A stretch of 7,847 nucleotides of DNA, taken from the NCBI GenBank assembly GCA_037382205.1, contig JARRQD010000210.1, positions 1 to 7,847 on the forward strand, read 5' to 3'. Within the stretch, counting starts at the first letter, position 1, and each line of letters starts with the position of its first letter. The notes under the pieces were generated by a model that made no database searches, was not told the origin of the DNA, and was given only the letters and a program-made list of their open reading frames with translations. Positions 1 through 5,745 of the stretch are shown in pieces. This stretch comes from Thiodiazotropha sp037382205. GTDB lineage: Bacteria; Pseudomonadota; Gammaproteobacteria; Chromatiales; Chromatiaceae. The position numbers and the translations under genes were made by a program.

Positions 1-207
1 TGCAATTCACGCTGTAGCGTGATTCACCCAGTAGGTGACCATAACCATCGAAGCGATTTTCATTATAATCAAACACCTGCTATCAGAATGGAGCGGTCAA
101 CTGATTTTTTTAGGTTCAATGCATCAAGATTAGAATGGACATAAGCCGGCCTATCAAAATGCGAGTACTATCCCGCGACTTGAGCAATCTACATTCCGGA
201 CTTGATT

Positions 208-1308
208 ATGGATACATTAGTAAAAATGTTTGGTAACCTGGTCGGCGACTATTCCGACATCATCTTTCGCTTTGGCGTGTTGGATTTCATCGTCATTTCA
301 GCCAATATTCTACTGATGATCTTTGCCAGCCGAATATTGGGGTTGATCTATCATGACAATGTAAGCAGCAATCGCAGCCTCAACCGGGTTCATGTCTTCA
401 GGGCGCTCAACCTACTCATTATTCTCTCATTTGGCTACTATCACCTCTACCTGCCAAGCGGTGACAAAGGCATCGGCCTTAAATTGGTTTCGGTTTTTGT
501 GGTTATCTATCTGGGCTACTTGTTCGCCCACATCATCGGCTATATCGCACGCCGAAAATTTGGCAAAACCCGAGAAGTCAATGGTGTAAAACAGAGTGTA
601 GAAACCTATAACAGCCGATTGCTGACACTTCTGTCGGGCATCTTTATCTCCATCATTGTGTTAATTTCAGTCGTACAGATTCTTGGTTTCAGCGGCCTGC
701 TTGAAGCGGGGGGCGTGATCGGCTTTATCGGCGTATTTCTGGCCCTCACACACAACGCCTGGGCGCCAGACATCTTCAGTGGCCTAATCATCCTCAACAG
801 CGGAATGGCCGAGGAGGGAGATGTCATCGAGATAACAGAGGGTTCTCCCTATATTGGCGTGGTCTTTAAGACCAAAATGTTTCACACTGAAATTCTTAAT
901 TTGGTAAACAATCACCGCATCATGCTTAAAAACGCCAAATTCAGAGACTATACCATCCATAATCTGTCTAAGTTTGCATCGGCAAAGGGGTTGCGTGAAA
1001 AAATGAGCTTCAAGATCGGCTATGATGTACAGGCCGGTAAAGTGAGGGAGATGTTTAGCGAGGCCTACGATCGGATTAAGCAGAGCACCGATATCGACAT
1101 TGAAAAGCAGTATGAGCTTGAAGTAAGGGTCAACGACACGGCCGACCATGCGATTGAGTGGGTGATCTACTACTACACCAAAGATGTACGCAACCTGATT
1201 AGGGCTCGGCAATATTTCCGTGAGGTTATCTGGCTGACAGCTGAAAAACACGGAATCAGCCTGGCAACCCCTTTAACCCACTCAGTTGTAAACCAGCAAG
1301 CTTCTTAA
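208..1308 (+). CDS. MscS-family mechanosensitive ion channel
   Basis: Predicted inner-membrane channel that opens under membrane tension to release solutes in hypo-osmotic shock. The 366-residue protein has hydrophobic segments at about residues 24-48, 64-81, 91-113 and 138-160, then the amphipathic pore helix and start of the beta domain at about 162-200 (motifs GGVIGFIGVFLAL, DIFSGLIIL and EEGDVIEI). This matches the MscS core, where a Gly/Ala-rich pore helix leads into a short beta barrel. The cytoplasmic alpha/beta part extends to the C terminus. The extra N-terminal helices make it longer than E. coli MscS. A TTG six bases upstream (202) would add two residues; I chose ATG 208 because CGGA at 197-200 lies seven bases before it, while it would touch the TTG. 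The usual PNG-type motif of the beta domain is replaced by LKNAKF. It stands alone, without an operon partner. Family is confident; gating and ion preference cannot be read. Confidence 0.9.
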   Translation: MDTLVKMFGNLVGDYSDIIFRFGVLDFIVISANILLMIFASRILGLIYHDNVSSNRSLNRVHVFRALNLLIILSFGYYHLYLPSGDKGIGLKLVSVFVVIYLGYLFAHIIGYIARRKFGKTREVNGVKQSVETYNSRLLTLLSGIFISIIVLISVVQILGFSGLLEAGGVIGFIGVFLALTHNAWAPDIFSGLIILNSGMAEEGDVIEITEGSPYIGVVFKTKMFHTEILNLVNNHRIMLKNAKFRDYTIHNLSKFASAKGLREKMSFKIGYDVQAGKVREMFSEAYDRIKQSTDIDIEKQYELEVRVNDTADHAIEWVIYYYTKDVRNLIRARQYFREVIWLTAEKHGISLATPLTHSVVNQQAS

Positions 1309-1366
1309 CCTGGTCATGCGAGAGAAGGGAGACTCGAAAGTCGATATTCTCTCCNGGATTACCAGG
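1309..1366 (+). other. nested three-stem inverted repeat right after the channel gene
   Basis: Three complementary pairs nest around one centre: CCTGGT (1309-1314) with ACCAGG (1361-1366), GAGAGAA (1320-1326) with TTCTCTC (1347-1353), and GACT (1331-1334) with AGTC (1339-1342) around a CGAA loop. That makes 17 pairs broken by two internal loops. It starts at the base after the stop codon. There is no following T-run, so it is not a classical intrinsic terminator; a 3' end protecting structure or a Rho-dependent end is possible. The ambiguous base n lies at 1355 in one internal loop and does not affect the pairing. Confidence 0.5.
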
Positions 1367-1457
1367 CTAGCCAGGAAATAAATCGAGGCAATAGGTGATA
1401 TTGAATCAAAGGCAAGACCCTACAATCGAAATGTTACTGTTAACAGTTTAATTGTAC

Positions 1458-1500
1458 TACTGTCTCGACTCTGCCAACAGAGTCTGGCAAACCGGCAGTA
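1458..1500. repeat. two-part perfect hairpin
   Basis: The inner stem GACTCTG (1467-1473) pairs with CAGAGTC (1478-1484) around a CCAA loop. The outer stem TACTGTC (1458-1464) pairs with GGCAGTA (1494-1500) with one T-G wobble on the + strand. The whole could fold as one structured RNA of about 43 bases. No T-run follows on either strand, so a terminator is unlikely. It may be part of a small RNA or a protein-binding site. Confidence 0.4.
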
Positions 1501-1982
1501 ACAACATTCCGATCGCCATTTGATACTATTTTGCTCTATATAACATCACTGAAACACCGACATAAATTAGATGATGTACAGAGTTTAAATCTGCGGTGTG
1601 AAGAAGAATTTTGTAAAAATGCGAACAGAGCTGTTCACCACCAAAGAACAAGATCCCACATGAATCATCCTTGATAATTTGCAGAATTGGGGAGAGATCC
1701 ATACTTGATCTAAACCGGATTCATTTAATTTCTTCTTACTATTAGTAGAAACCCTAGCTAGGGAAATCTCTTATACCTACCTACCCAGTTTGCTTCTAGG
1801 ATTCCATAAACCGACTAGCCGATCTATTACAAAAGTGAGTATTTGATGATTTCAACAACCATTGTCAGTGCTAGTATTGTATGCAAAATCGACTCGTCAT
1901 AGCGGCAATCATTGCCACAGCACAGGTTAACGCCAGTTAGTAACAGCGCATCACAAATAATCATTCGATAACAATCTTAACT

Positions 1983-2306
1983 ATGCCACGGGTAAAAATA
2001 TATACAGACAGACACTCACTGATTGACCACTACGCCTGTCCAACGATTGAGTATCAGTGGCACACTCTCAGCAAGGCCACCATCAGCCGGGCTAAGCCTG
2101 CACTACTCGACGAGCTTTCAATTATTTTTGATACGCCTAATGGGCAGGTCTATGTGACAGAAGTGGATCCTGGGTTTGTTCCTCTAATTGAAGCACTCGA
2201 TTTGGACAAACAACTTCCAGAGGATTGGTATATTCAGGCAGAAACCGGCCAGGTATTTACCGTTTCATTAACAAATCAGAGCAAACGCGAAATACAAACC
2301 ATGTGA
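1983..2306 (+). CDS. small protein of unknown function (107 aa)
   Basis: I do not recognise this protein with certainty. It has no signal peptide or membrane segment and is probably cytoplasmic. The body (about residues 20-95) alternates short hydrophobic strands with polar turns: an aromatic-rich strand around W26, a strand at 43-50 (DELSIIFD), a turn TPNGQ, a strand VYVTEVD at 57-62, then a helix-like FVPLIEAL at 65-72 and a DWY motif at 81-83. This order resembles small PH-like-fold orphan proteins in which a W-containing strand precedes a strand, acidic patch and LIEAL-type helix; that likeness is from memory. The ATG at 1983 is the first possible start after an in-frame TAA (1941-1943). 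No Shine-Dalgarno sequence is visible in the A/T-rich leader, so expression is uncertain. The last dozen residues are polar. Sequence character supports a real gene; function is unknown. Confidence 0.6.
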   Translation: MPRVKIYTDRHSLIDHYACPTIEYQWHTLSKATISRAKPALLDELSIIFDTPNGQVYVTEVDPGFVPLIEALDLDKQLPEDWYIQAETGQVFTVSLTNQSKREIQTM

Positions 2307-2497
2307 TATTCCACTTAGTGGGGAAATTATCAAAGTACTTCATAGCAAACAAGCTGTGTAAATATGACAATACTACCTACTCAACGACACTTAACCCTAT
2401 CGTTGCAAAAATTCAACAGTAAACTCTATAAGTCGCAAATCAAATACTTTTTAATACATACAGGCCACAGACACTTCTCAGACCGAACAGTGCCTGC

Positions 2498-2516
2498 AAA
2501 AAGCGAGTACGCGCTT
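2498..2516 (-). terminator. possible intrinsic terminator of the exported-protein gene
   Basis: Read on the - strand, AAGCG and CGCTT (2512-2516 and 2501-2505) form a short stem around a six-base loop, and the strand continues into a run of five T (2502-2498, partly shared with the stem). It sits immediately after the TGA stop at 2521-2523. The stem is only five pairs, so the call is weak. Confidence 0.3.
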
Positions 2517-2520
2517 AGAG

Positions 2521-3939
2521 TCAATCATCTTTTTTTCGACTCAGGTCACCACCATCAAACCAGATCGAATGGTAGTTTTCACCGGTAGTAAAGGTAGCTA
2601 CACGCTTGACCAAACCACTATCAAATGACAAGGTAAGGTTGTAACCATCAAAATAGTAGCTACCTGAACGCTTTGCTTCTGGTGAACTATTCTTCCTGCT
2701 ACTCCCCCCACCTACACTATTACCGATCACTGATAGCGCCGACCCTTCATTGTTTGAAGTCGAGGTGACCAACGGGCCACCGCCACCACTCATACCCCCC
2801 GCCTGCATCATACTGTTCCTGTACTTTCTAAAACGACCCTGTTTATCAAGTGTAACGCCCCAGAATGAACTGCTGGAATAACCCAGACTGGAATAAGAGG
2901 ATGAGTCCGACCATATACCCTCAAGACGGGTGCCTGGTGGAATTGGTTTACCAATCATTTGCCGCCCTCTGGGCAGGCTGTATTTTTGTCTGTTATCTGA
3001 CCAGGCAAAACGATAATCTTCTCCGTCGTACTGCCACCAGCCCCAGCGATCTGGATCATTGAGACGGGATTTTTCTACATCCAAAATTTCTGGCGCAACG
3101 GGAACCTCTTTCATGACTCTCCCATCTTTTGTCAGTAGGAACGCATATTCATCCATCCGCATACCACCATAGGCATAGTGAAAATCAAAGGTATAGACAA
3201 ATGCCTCAATCTGGTCAGCTGTAAGTCCCTCACCCGGCGGCGTGCTGTATTCATACTGTTTGGTTTTTTTCTGTGTTGGCGGACTACTCTTTTTTCCCGT
3301 ATCAGACGACTCTATATTCAGCTTTCCCCCTGGCGATCTGAGCCGCTGTTTTTCATCATCGACGAAATCCACAAGTAGAGCTTGGGCTTTTTCCAGATAG
3401 GCTAAATTTTTTTCGTTTTGACTAAAAACCAAGATTGAGAGTCGAACAGACTGTTGATCTAAGCTCACCGCAGTCGCAATAATCACACCCGTTGTACCAT
3501 CTGGCTTAGTAAAACTGCGCTGCCCATGGCTGAGAATGGCATTGTCCCGAACAACCTTACCTGCGCCTTTCCATATTCCTCTGGGCGCTTTGCTATTGAA
3601 CAAGCGATCACGTAGCCAGTCATCAGCCCCTTTACCCCCCAATGGCTTGGCAGGATAGTATTTCACAAGAATATCAACCTCGGGATCTGACTGATTGGGG
3701 CGGAAGGTCACCTCATTTTTCACTGGATCAAGCTGTCGACCCCAGGCTGCAGTTCGGTCATCAGCACTACTGGTAAGCGGCATCCAGAGGATAACGCCGA
3801 TCAACAGTGTTTTCCTCAACGCAGCGGATTTATGCAACCGGATTGATAGTAAATCGAACTTCCTGATGGTACTAATTCGTGATATCAGTAACTTAGATGA
3901 GAAAAACAGGCTTGCCAGCCAGTTGAAAATCCATTTCAT
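2521..3939 (-). CDS. exported Ser/Gly-rich protein of unknown function (472 aa)
   Basis: No function can be assigned. The ATG at 3939 is chosen because AGGAAG (3946-3951) lies six bases upstream; the frame stays open for 21 more codons upstream without such a site. The N terminus is odd: a hydrophobic stretch at about residues 4-19, a basic stretch, then a second stretch at 44-59 (TLLIGVILWMPLTSSA) ending in a good signal-peptidase-like SSA site. The mature part has an N-terminal region (60-200), a Lys/Pro-rich linker (about 204-234), a Trp/Tyr-rich region (about 244-374, with FHYAYGG, LLTKDGRV and RWGWWQYDG), a Gly/Ser-rich low-complexity stretch (380-425), and a C-terminal region (426-472, SGSYYFDGYNLTLSFDSG). 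A central YGG-then-KDGR region plus a C-terminal G-Y-DGY-LTLSFD element recalls a family of uncharacterised secreted proteins from gammaproteobacteria; this is recollection. The reading frame is intact and ends in RKKDD. It stands alone on its strand. Confidence 0.8.
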   Translation of the reverse strand: MKWIFNWLASLFFSSKLLISRISTIRKFDLLSIRLHKSAALRKTLLIGVILWMPLTSSADDRTAAWGRQLDPVKNEVTFRPNQSDPEVDILVKYYPAKPLGGKGADDWLRDRLFNSKAPRGIWKGAGKVVRDNAILSHGQRSFTKPDGTTGVIIATAVSLDQQSVRLSILVFSQNEKNLAYLEKAQALLVDFVDDEKQRLRSPGGKLNIESSDTGKKSSPPTQKKTKQYEYSTPPGEGLTADQIEAFVYTFDFHYAYGGMRMDEYAFLLTKDGRVMKEVPVAPEILDVEKSRLNDPDRWGWWQYDGEDYRFAWSDNRQKYSLPRGRQMIGKPIPPGTRLEGIWSDSSSYSSLGYSSSSFWGVTLDKQGRFRKYRNSMMQAGGMSGGGGPLVTSTSNNEGSALSVIGNSVGGGSSRKNSSPEAKRSGSYYFDGYNLTLSFDSGLVKRVATFTTGENYHSIWFDGGDLSRKKDD

Positions 3940-3945
3940 GTGTAA

Positions 3946-3951
3946 CTTCCT
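3946..3951 (-). promoter_or_regulatory. ribosome binding site that decides the start at 3939
   Basis: On the - strand this reads AGGAAG, six bases before ATG 3939. It is the best Shine-Dalgarno match near any candidate start of this gene, and it fixes the protein at 472 rather than 493 residues. Confidence 0.7.
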
Positions 3952-3969
3952 ATGCAGAGAACTTGCTAA

Positions 3970-4000
3970 GCGGGCTGTGGAATCAACATTCACGGCCCGC
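3970..4000 (-). promoter_or_regulatory. GC-rich hairpin in the leader of the exported-protein gene
   Basis: GCGGGC (3970-3975) pairs perfectly with GCCCGC (3995-4000). The stem continues with TGTG against CACG, giving ten pairs on the + strand with one T-G wobble; the - strand RNA has an A-C mismatch at that pair. The loop is 11 bases. It lies about 30 bases upstream of the start codon and 18 bases from the ribosome binding site, so on the - strand it would be in the 5' leader and could affect translation or transcript stability. No T-run follows in either direction. Confidence 0.4.
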
Positions 4001-4088
4001 AACAGTCATAATAGATACAACCTTCGAGTGCTTCGTGAACACCAAGGGATGAGGATATTATATGATTTTCAGCTCCCCACGCCCAGAA

Positions 4089-4106
4089 AAGATGGAAATC
4101 CATCTT
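4089..4106. repeat. perfect 8-base inverted repeat, operator-like
   Basis: AAGATGGA (4089-4096) and TCCATCTT (4099-4106) are perfect inverted arms separated by two A. The size and spacing suit a site for a dimeric helix-turn-helix regulator. It lies about 150 bases upstream of the exported-protein start codon on the - strand. No regulator gene is nearby, so the assignment is a guess. Confidence 0.3.
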
Positions 4107-4200
4107 CACTTTAACCCTACAATCTGTAACCAAGAGACCGAAAAGCTTCTGCTTTCTACTATTAACTGATAGATAACTCTATTCAGTTGTATCTTCATAA

Positions 4201-4455
4201 TCTTCTGAAGCAACTACCACTACGACAGGTACGCCAGTCAATGAGGAACAAGTTAAGTTACTGCAAGCAGTCAACGCTGGTGATGATCCCTGTAACGCAA
4301 CACAGAATTATCAGGTTCCGACTTCCCTCGGGATCGACGCACGCTGGGCATCGACACAATGAAATGGCGAAGCCGCCGTTGTCGGTTTCGCTGCCTTGGA
4401 ACAAGGCTGGCTTCTGACTCACCAGGATTTTTCAAACAAATCACTAAGCCTGTAG
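4201..4455 (+). pseudogene. decayed protein-coding remnant with in-frame stops
   Basis: One + strand frame reads as a plausible protein for 84 codons: a Thr-rich start (EATTTTTGTPVNEEQ), then VKLLQAVNAGDDPCN, TQNYQVPTSLGIDARW and, after an internal TGA at 4360-4362, NGEAAVVGFAALEQGW, ending at TAG 4453. The frame has no start codon. A TAA (4198-4200) closes it just upstream, where SVVSS in the same frame could be the end of a lost signal peptide, and a further TAA lies at 4174-4176. All three stops could arise by single C-to-T changes from CAA or CGA. The protein-like stretch on both sides of the TGA argues against a chance frame. I do not recognise the family; a small exported protein is a guess. 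It ends 33 bases before the convergent yicC stop. Confidence 0.5.
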
Positions 4456-4488
4456 CGCCAAAAGTATCGATGGCTGGATCAAAAAGAA

Positions 4489-5355
4489 CTACTCCAGATT
4501 CTGCACCTGCTCACGCATCTGTTCGATCAGTACTTTCATCTCCACGGCCGAGCGAGTCACCTCAACATTGTTCGACTTGGAGGTAAGGGTGTTGGCCTCC
4601 CGGTTGAGCTCTTGCATCAGAAAGTCGAGCCGCCGACCAATCGGCTCATCCGAACCCAGCACCCGCCTCACCTCTTCGATATGGGTCTCCAGACGATCCA
4701 GCTCTTCGTCCACATCGAGCCGCTGAGCCAGCAGCACCATTTCCTGCTCCACACGGGTCTCATCTAGCTCATCCAGAACCTCATTGAGCCGGTCTTTGAT
4801 GCGACTCCGCACCGATTCCAACACATCGGGCATCAAACCTCGAACCCGACCCACTTCCGCCTCCAGGGCATCGCAGCGCTGGCGAATGATCACTCCCAAT
4901 CGCTGCCCTTCCCTCAATCTGTTATCGATCAGACTGTCGAGAGCCGTCTCCAGCAACTGCATGGCTTGAGCCTTGACCGGCGTGTAGTCCCGCTCCTCTT
5001 CCTCCAGTACACCAGGCCAGCGCAACAGATCTCCTGAACGCATACTTGGATCCAACGCCAGCAGATCAGCCAGTTGTCGTTCCGCATCGATCAGCTGCTT
5101 GACCAGTCGTTGATTGACACACATCGAGGCATCTCCCCCTGTGGCCGAGTTGTACTTGAGACTGACATCGAGCTTGCCACGCCCCAGACGGCTATTGAGG
5201 CGCTCCCGAATGCTTGGCTCCAGCGCTCTGAGCTCCTCAGGCAAGCGCAAAAATGCCTCTAAGTATCTATGATTTACCGAGCGGATCTCCCAACTCAGAT
5301 TACCCAGTTCACCTCGATACTCCTCACGAGCGAAGGCGGTCATGCTGCTGATCAT
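4489..5355 (-). CDS. yicC: YicC/YloC-family endoribonuclease
   Basis: YicC-family proteins act on RNA; E. coli YicC has been reported as an endoribonuclease that promotes decay of the small RNA RyhB. The 288-residue protein has the normal family length and both halves: an N-terminal domain opening with MISSMTAFAR and RSVNHRYLE (25-33), and the C-terminal DUF1732-type domain (about 205-288) with DEELDRLETHIEEVRR, GRRLDFLMQELNREANT and ending IEQMREQVQNLE, close to the E. coli C terminus. The REGQRLG motif at 148-154 is also typical. I chose ATG 5355 because family members begin at this M-x-x-SMTAF motif. The frame stays open 58 codons upstream, but that stretch is unlike the family. The Shine-Dalgarno is weak (AGG about ten bases upstream). 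It is divergent from the kinase-phosphatase operon. gmk, often the next gene, is absent. Family assignment is very secure. Confidence 0.96.
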   Translation of the reverse strand: MISSMTAFAREEYRGELGNLSWEIRSVNHRYLEAFLRLPEELRALEPSIRERLNSRLGRGKLDVSLKYNSATGGDASMCVNQRLVKQLIDAERQLADLLALDPSMRSGDLLRWPGVLEEEERDYTPVKAQAMQLLETALDSLIDNRLREGQRLGVIIRQRCDALEAEVGRVRGLMPDVLESVRSRIKDRLNEVLDELDETRVEQEMVLLAQRLDVDEELDRLETHIEEVRRVLGSDEPIGRRLDFLMQELNREANTLTSKSNNVEVTRSAVEMKVLIEQMREQVQNLE

Positions 5356-5476
5356 ATTCGGTCTGCCTGATCTTTCTGGTTGAATCGAGTGGCGGCCTGG
5401 CCTGGGGTCTCGCGGAGCAATTTCAGCTGATCCAACGATTTTAAGCGGCACCCTGTCGTTCATTAGTAAAATACTT

Positions 5477-5482
5477 ATCATA
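5477..5482 (-). promoter_or_regulatory. possible -10 box for yicC
   Basis: The - strand reads TATGAT, one mismatch from TATAAT, inside an 11-base palindrome CTTATCATAAG (5474-5484). The best -35 candidate (TTAACC) is 19 bases upstream and poor. It would give a leader of a little over 100 bases before ATG 5355. Confidence 0.25.
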
Positions 5483-5544
5483 AGCGATACTGCGCGATTT
5501 GGGTTAAAAAATAGTCGATCAATGACCAAATATTTCAGATTTCA

Positions 5545-5564
5545 CCAGATAGGCCGCTATCTGG
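5545..5564. repeat. perfect 8-base inverted repeat in the divergent region
   Basis: CCAGATAG (5545-5552) and CTATCTGG (5557-5564) are perfect arms around GCCG. It sits near the middle of the divergent region, 181 bases before the kinase start and 189 before the yicC start, a position suited to an operator acting on both transcripts. No T-run follows on either strand, so it is not a terminator. Confidence 0.4.
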
Positions 5565-5687
5565 ACTGGACGCTATCGCTGAGTGATGCCGCTTCCCCAC
5601 TTAAGCTTTTTATGATGAAAATCACTTTTTCACCGCCAGCAAGAGCACAAATCCGATGAGAATAGGAGTAATTCTATTAAAAGGCCT

Positions 5688-5693
5688 TATAAT
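5688..5693 (+). promoter_or_regulatory. possible -10 box for the kinase-phosphatase operon
   Basis: A perfect TATAAT 52 bases before the kinase ATG. No recognisable -35 box lies 16-18 bases upstream (the region reads GGAGTAA), so the promoter may need an activator or be a chance match. Confidence 0.35.
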
Positions 5694-5745
5694 CAGTGGG
5701 ATGATGGACAGCAAACCAGCCAAGATAAACCAGTACGGAACCTAA

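Larger units (their letters stand above)
1309..1982. other. long intergenic stretch without a convincing gene
   Basis: About 670 bases, visibly richer in A+T than the flanking genes. No frame on either strand looks like a conserved protein. It holds the nested repeat at 1309-1366, a perfect 12-base palindrome ACTGTTAACAGT (1436-1447), a two-part hairpin at 1458-1500, a second perfect 12-base palindrome CCCTAGCTAGGG (1752-1763), and a 19-codon frame (1881-1940) resembling a lone signal peptide. I see no tRNA, insertion-sequence end or attachment site. It may be a gene graveyard or hold an unannotated small RNA; nothing in the sequence decides between them. Confidence 0.5.
3940..4488. other. 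intergenic region with a decayed frame, leader hairpin and inverted repeat
   Basis: About 550 bases between the start of the exported-protein gene and the stop of yicC. The left part carries the leader signals of the former (3946-4000). The middle has an 8-base inverted repeat (4089-4106) and a doubtful 35-codon frame (4062-4169) preceded by GAGG. The right part is the decayed + strand frame (4201-4455). In many gammaproteobacteria gmk follows yicC; no trace of guanylate kinase is present here. Confidence 0.6.
5356..5745. promoter_or_regulatory. divergent regulatory region between yicC and the kinase operon
   Basis: A 390-base region that must hold the start signals for both divergent transcripts. 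It contains a possible -10 box on each strand (5477-5482 on -, 5688-5693 on +), neither with a good -35 box, and a strong inverted repeat at 5545-5564. The first 174 bases are an open extension of the yicC frame without family likeness, so I treat them as leader. I see no gene or structured RNA family that I can name. Confidence 0.5.

Noticed and set aside
64..69. TATAAT upstream of the channel gene as its promoter
   Set aside because: No -35 partner at a proper distance, and nearly 140 bases from the start; no better promoter could be chosen.
784..1251. 155-codon open frame on the - strand inside the channel gene
   Set aside because: Shadow of a well-supported MscS-family gene; no protein features of its own.
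1444..1674. About 75 stop-free codons on the + strand in the gene-free stretch
   Set aside because: No good start or ribosome binding site, and the translation (Cys/His/Arg-scattered) lacks domain character.
2309..2325. Small hairpin CCAC-TTA-GTGG after the orphan gene as a terminator
   Set aside because: Only four pairs and no T-run.
4062..4169. 35-codon frame with GAGG seven bases upstream of ATG
   Set aside because: Composition is unlike a conserved protein and it overlaps the inverted repeat; a chance frame is more likely.
4360..4362. The in-frame TGA as a selenocysteine codon
   Set aside because: No recognisable hairpin insertion signal follows directly, the frame lacks a start codon and a TAA lies upstream; decay is simpler.
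5356..5529. Upstream extension of the yicC frame by 58 codons
   Set aside because: Family members begin at the M-x-x-SMTAF motif; the extension has no family likeness and takes up the divergent promoter region.
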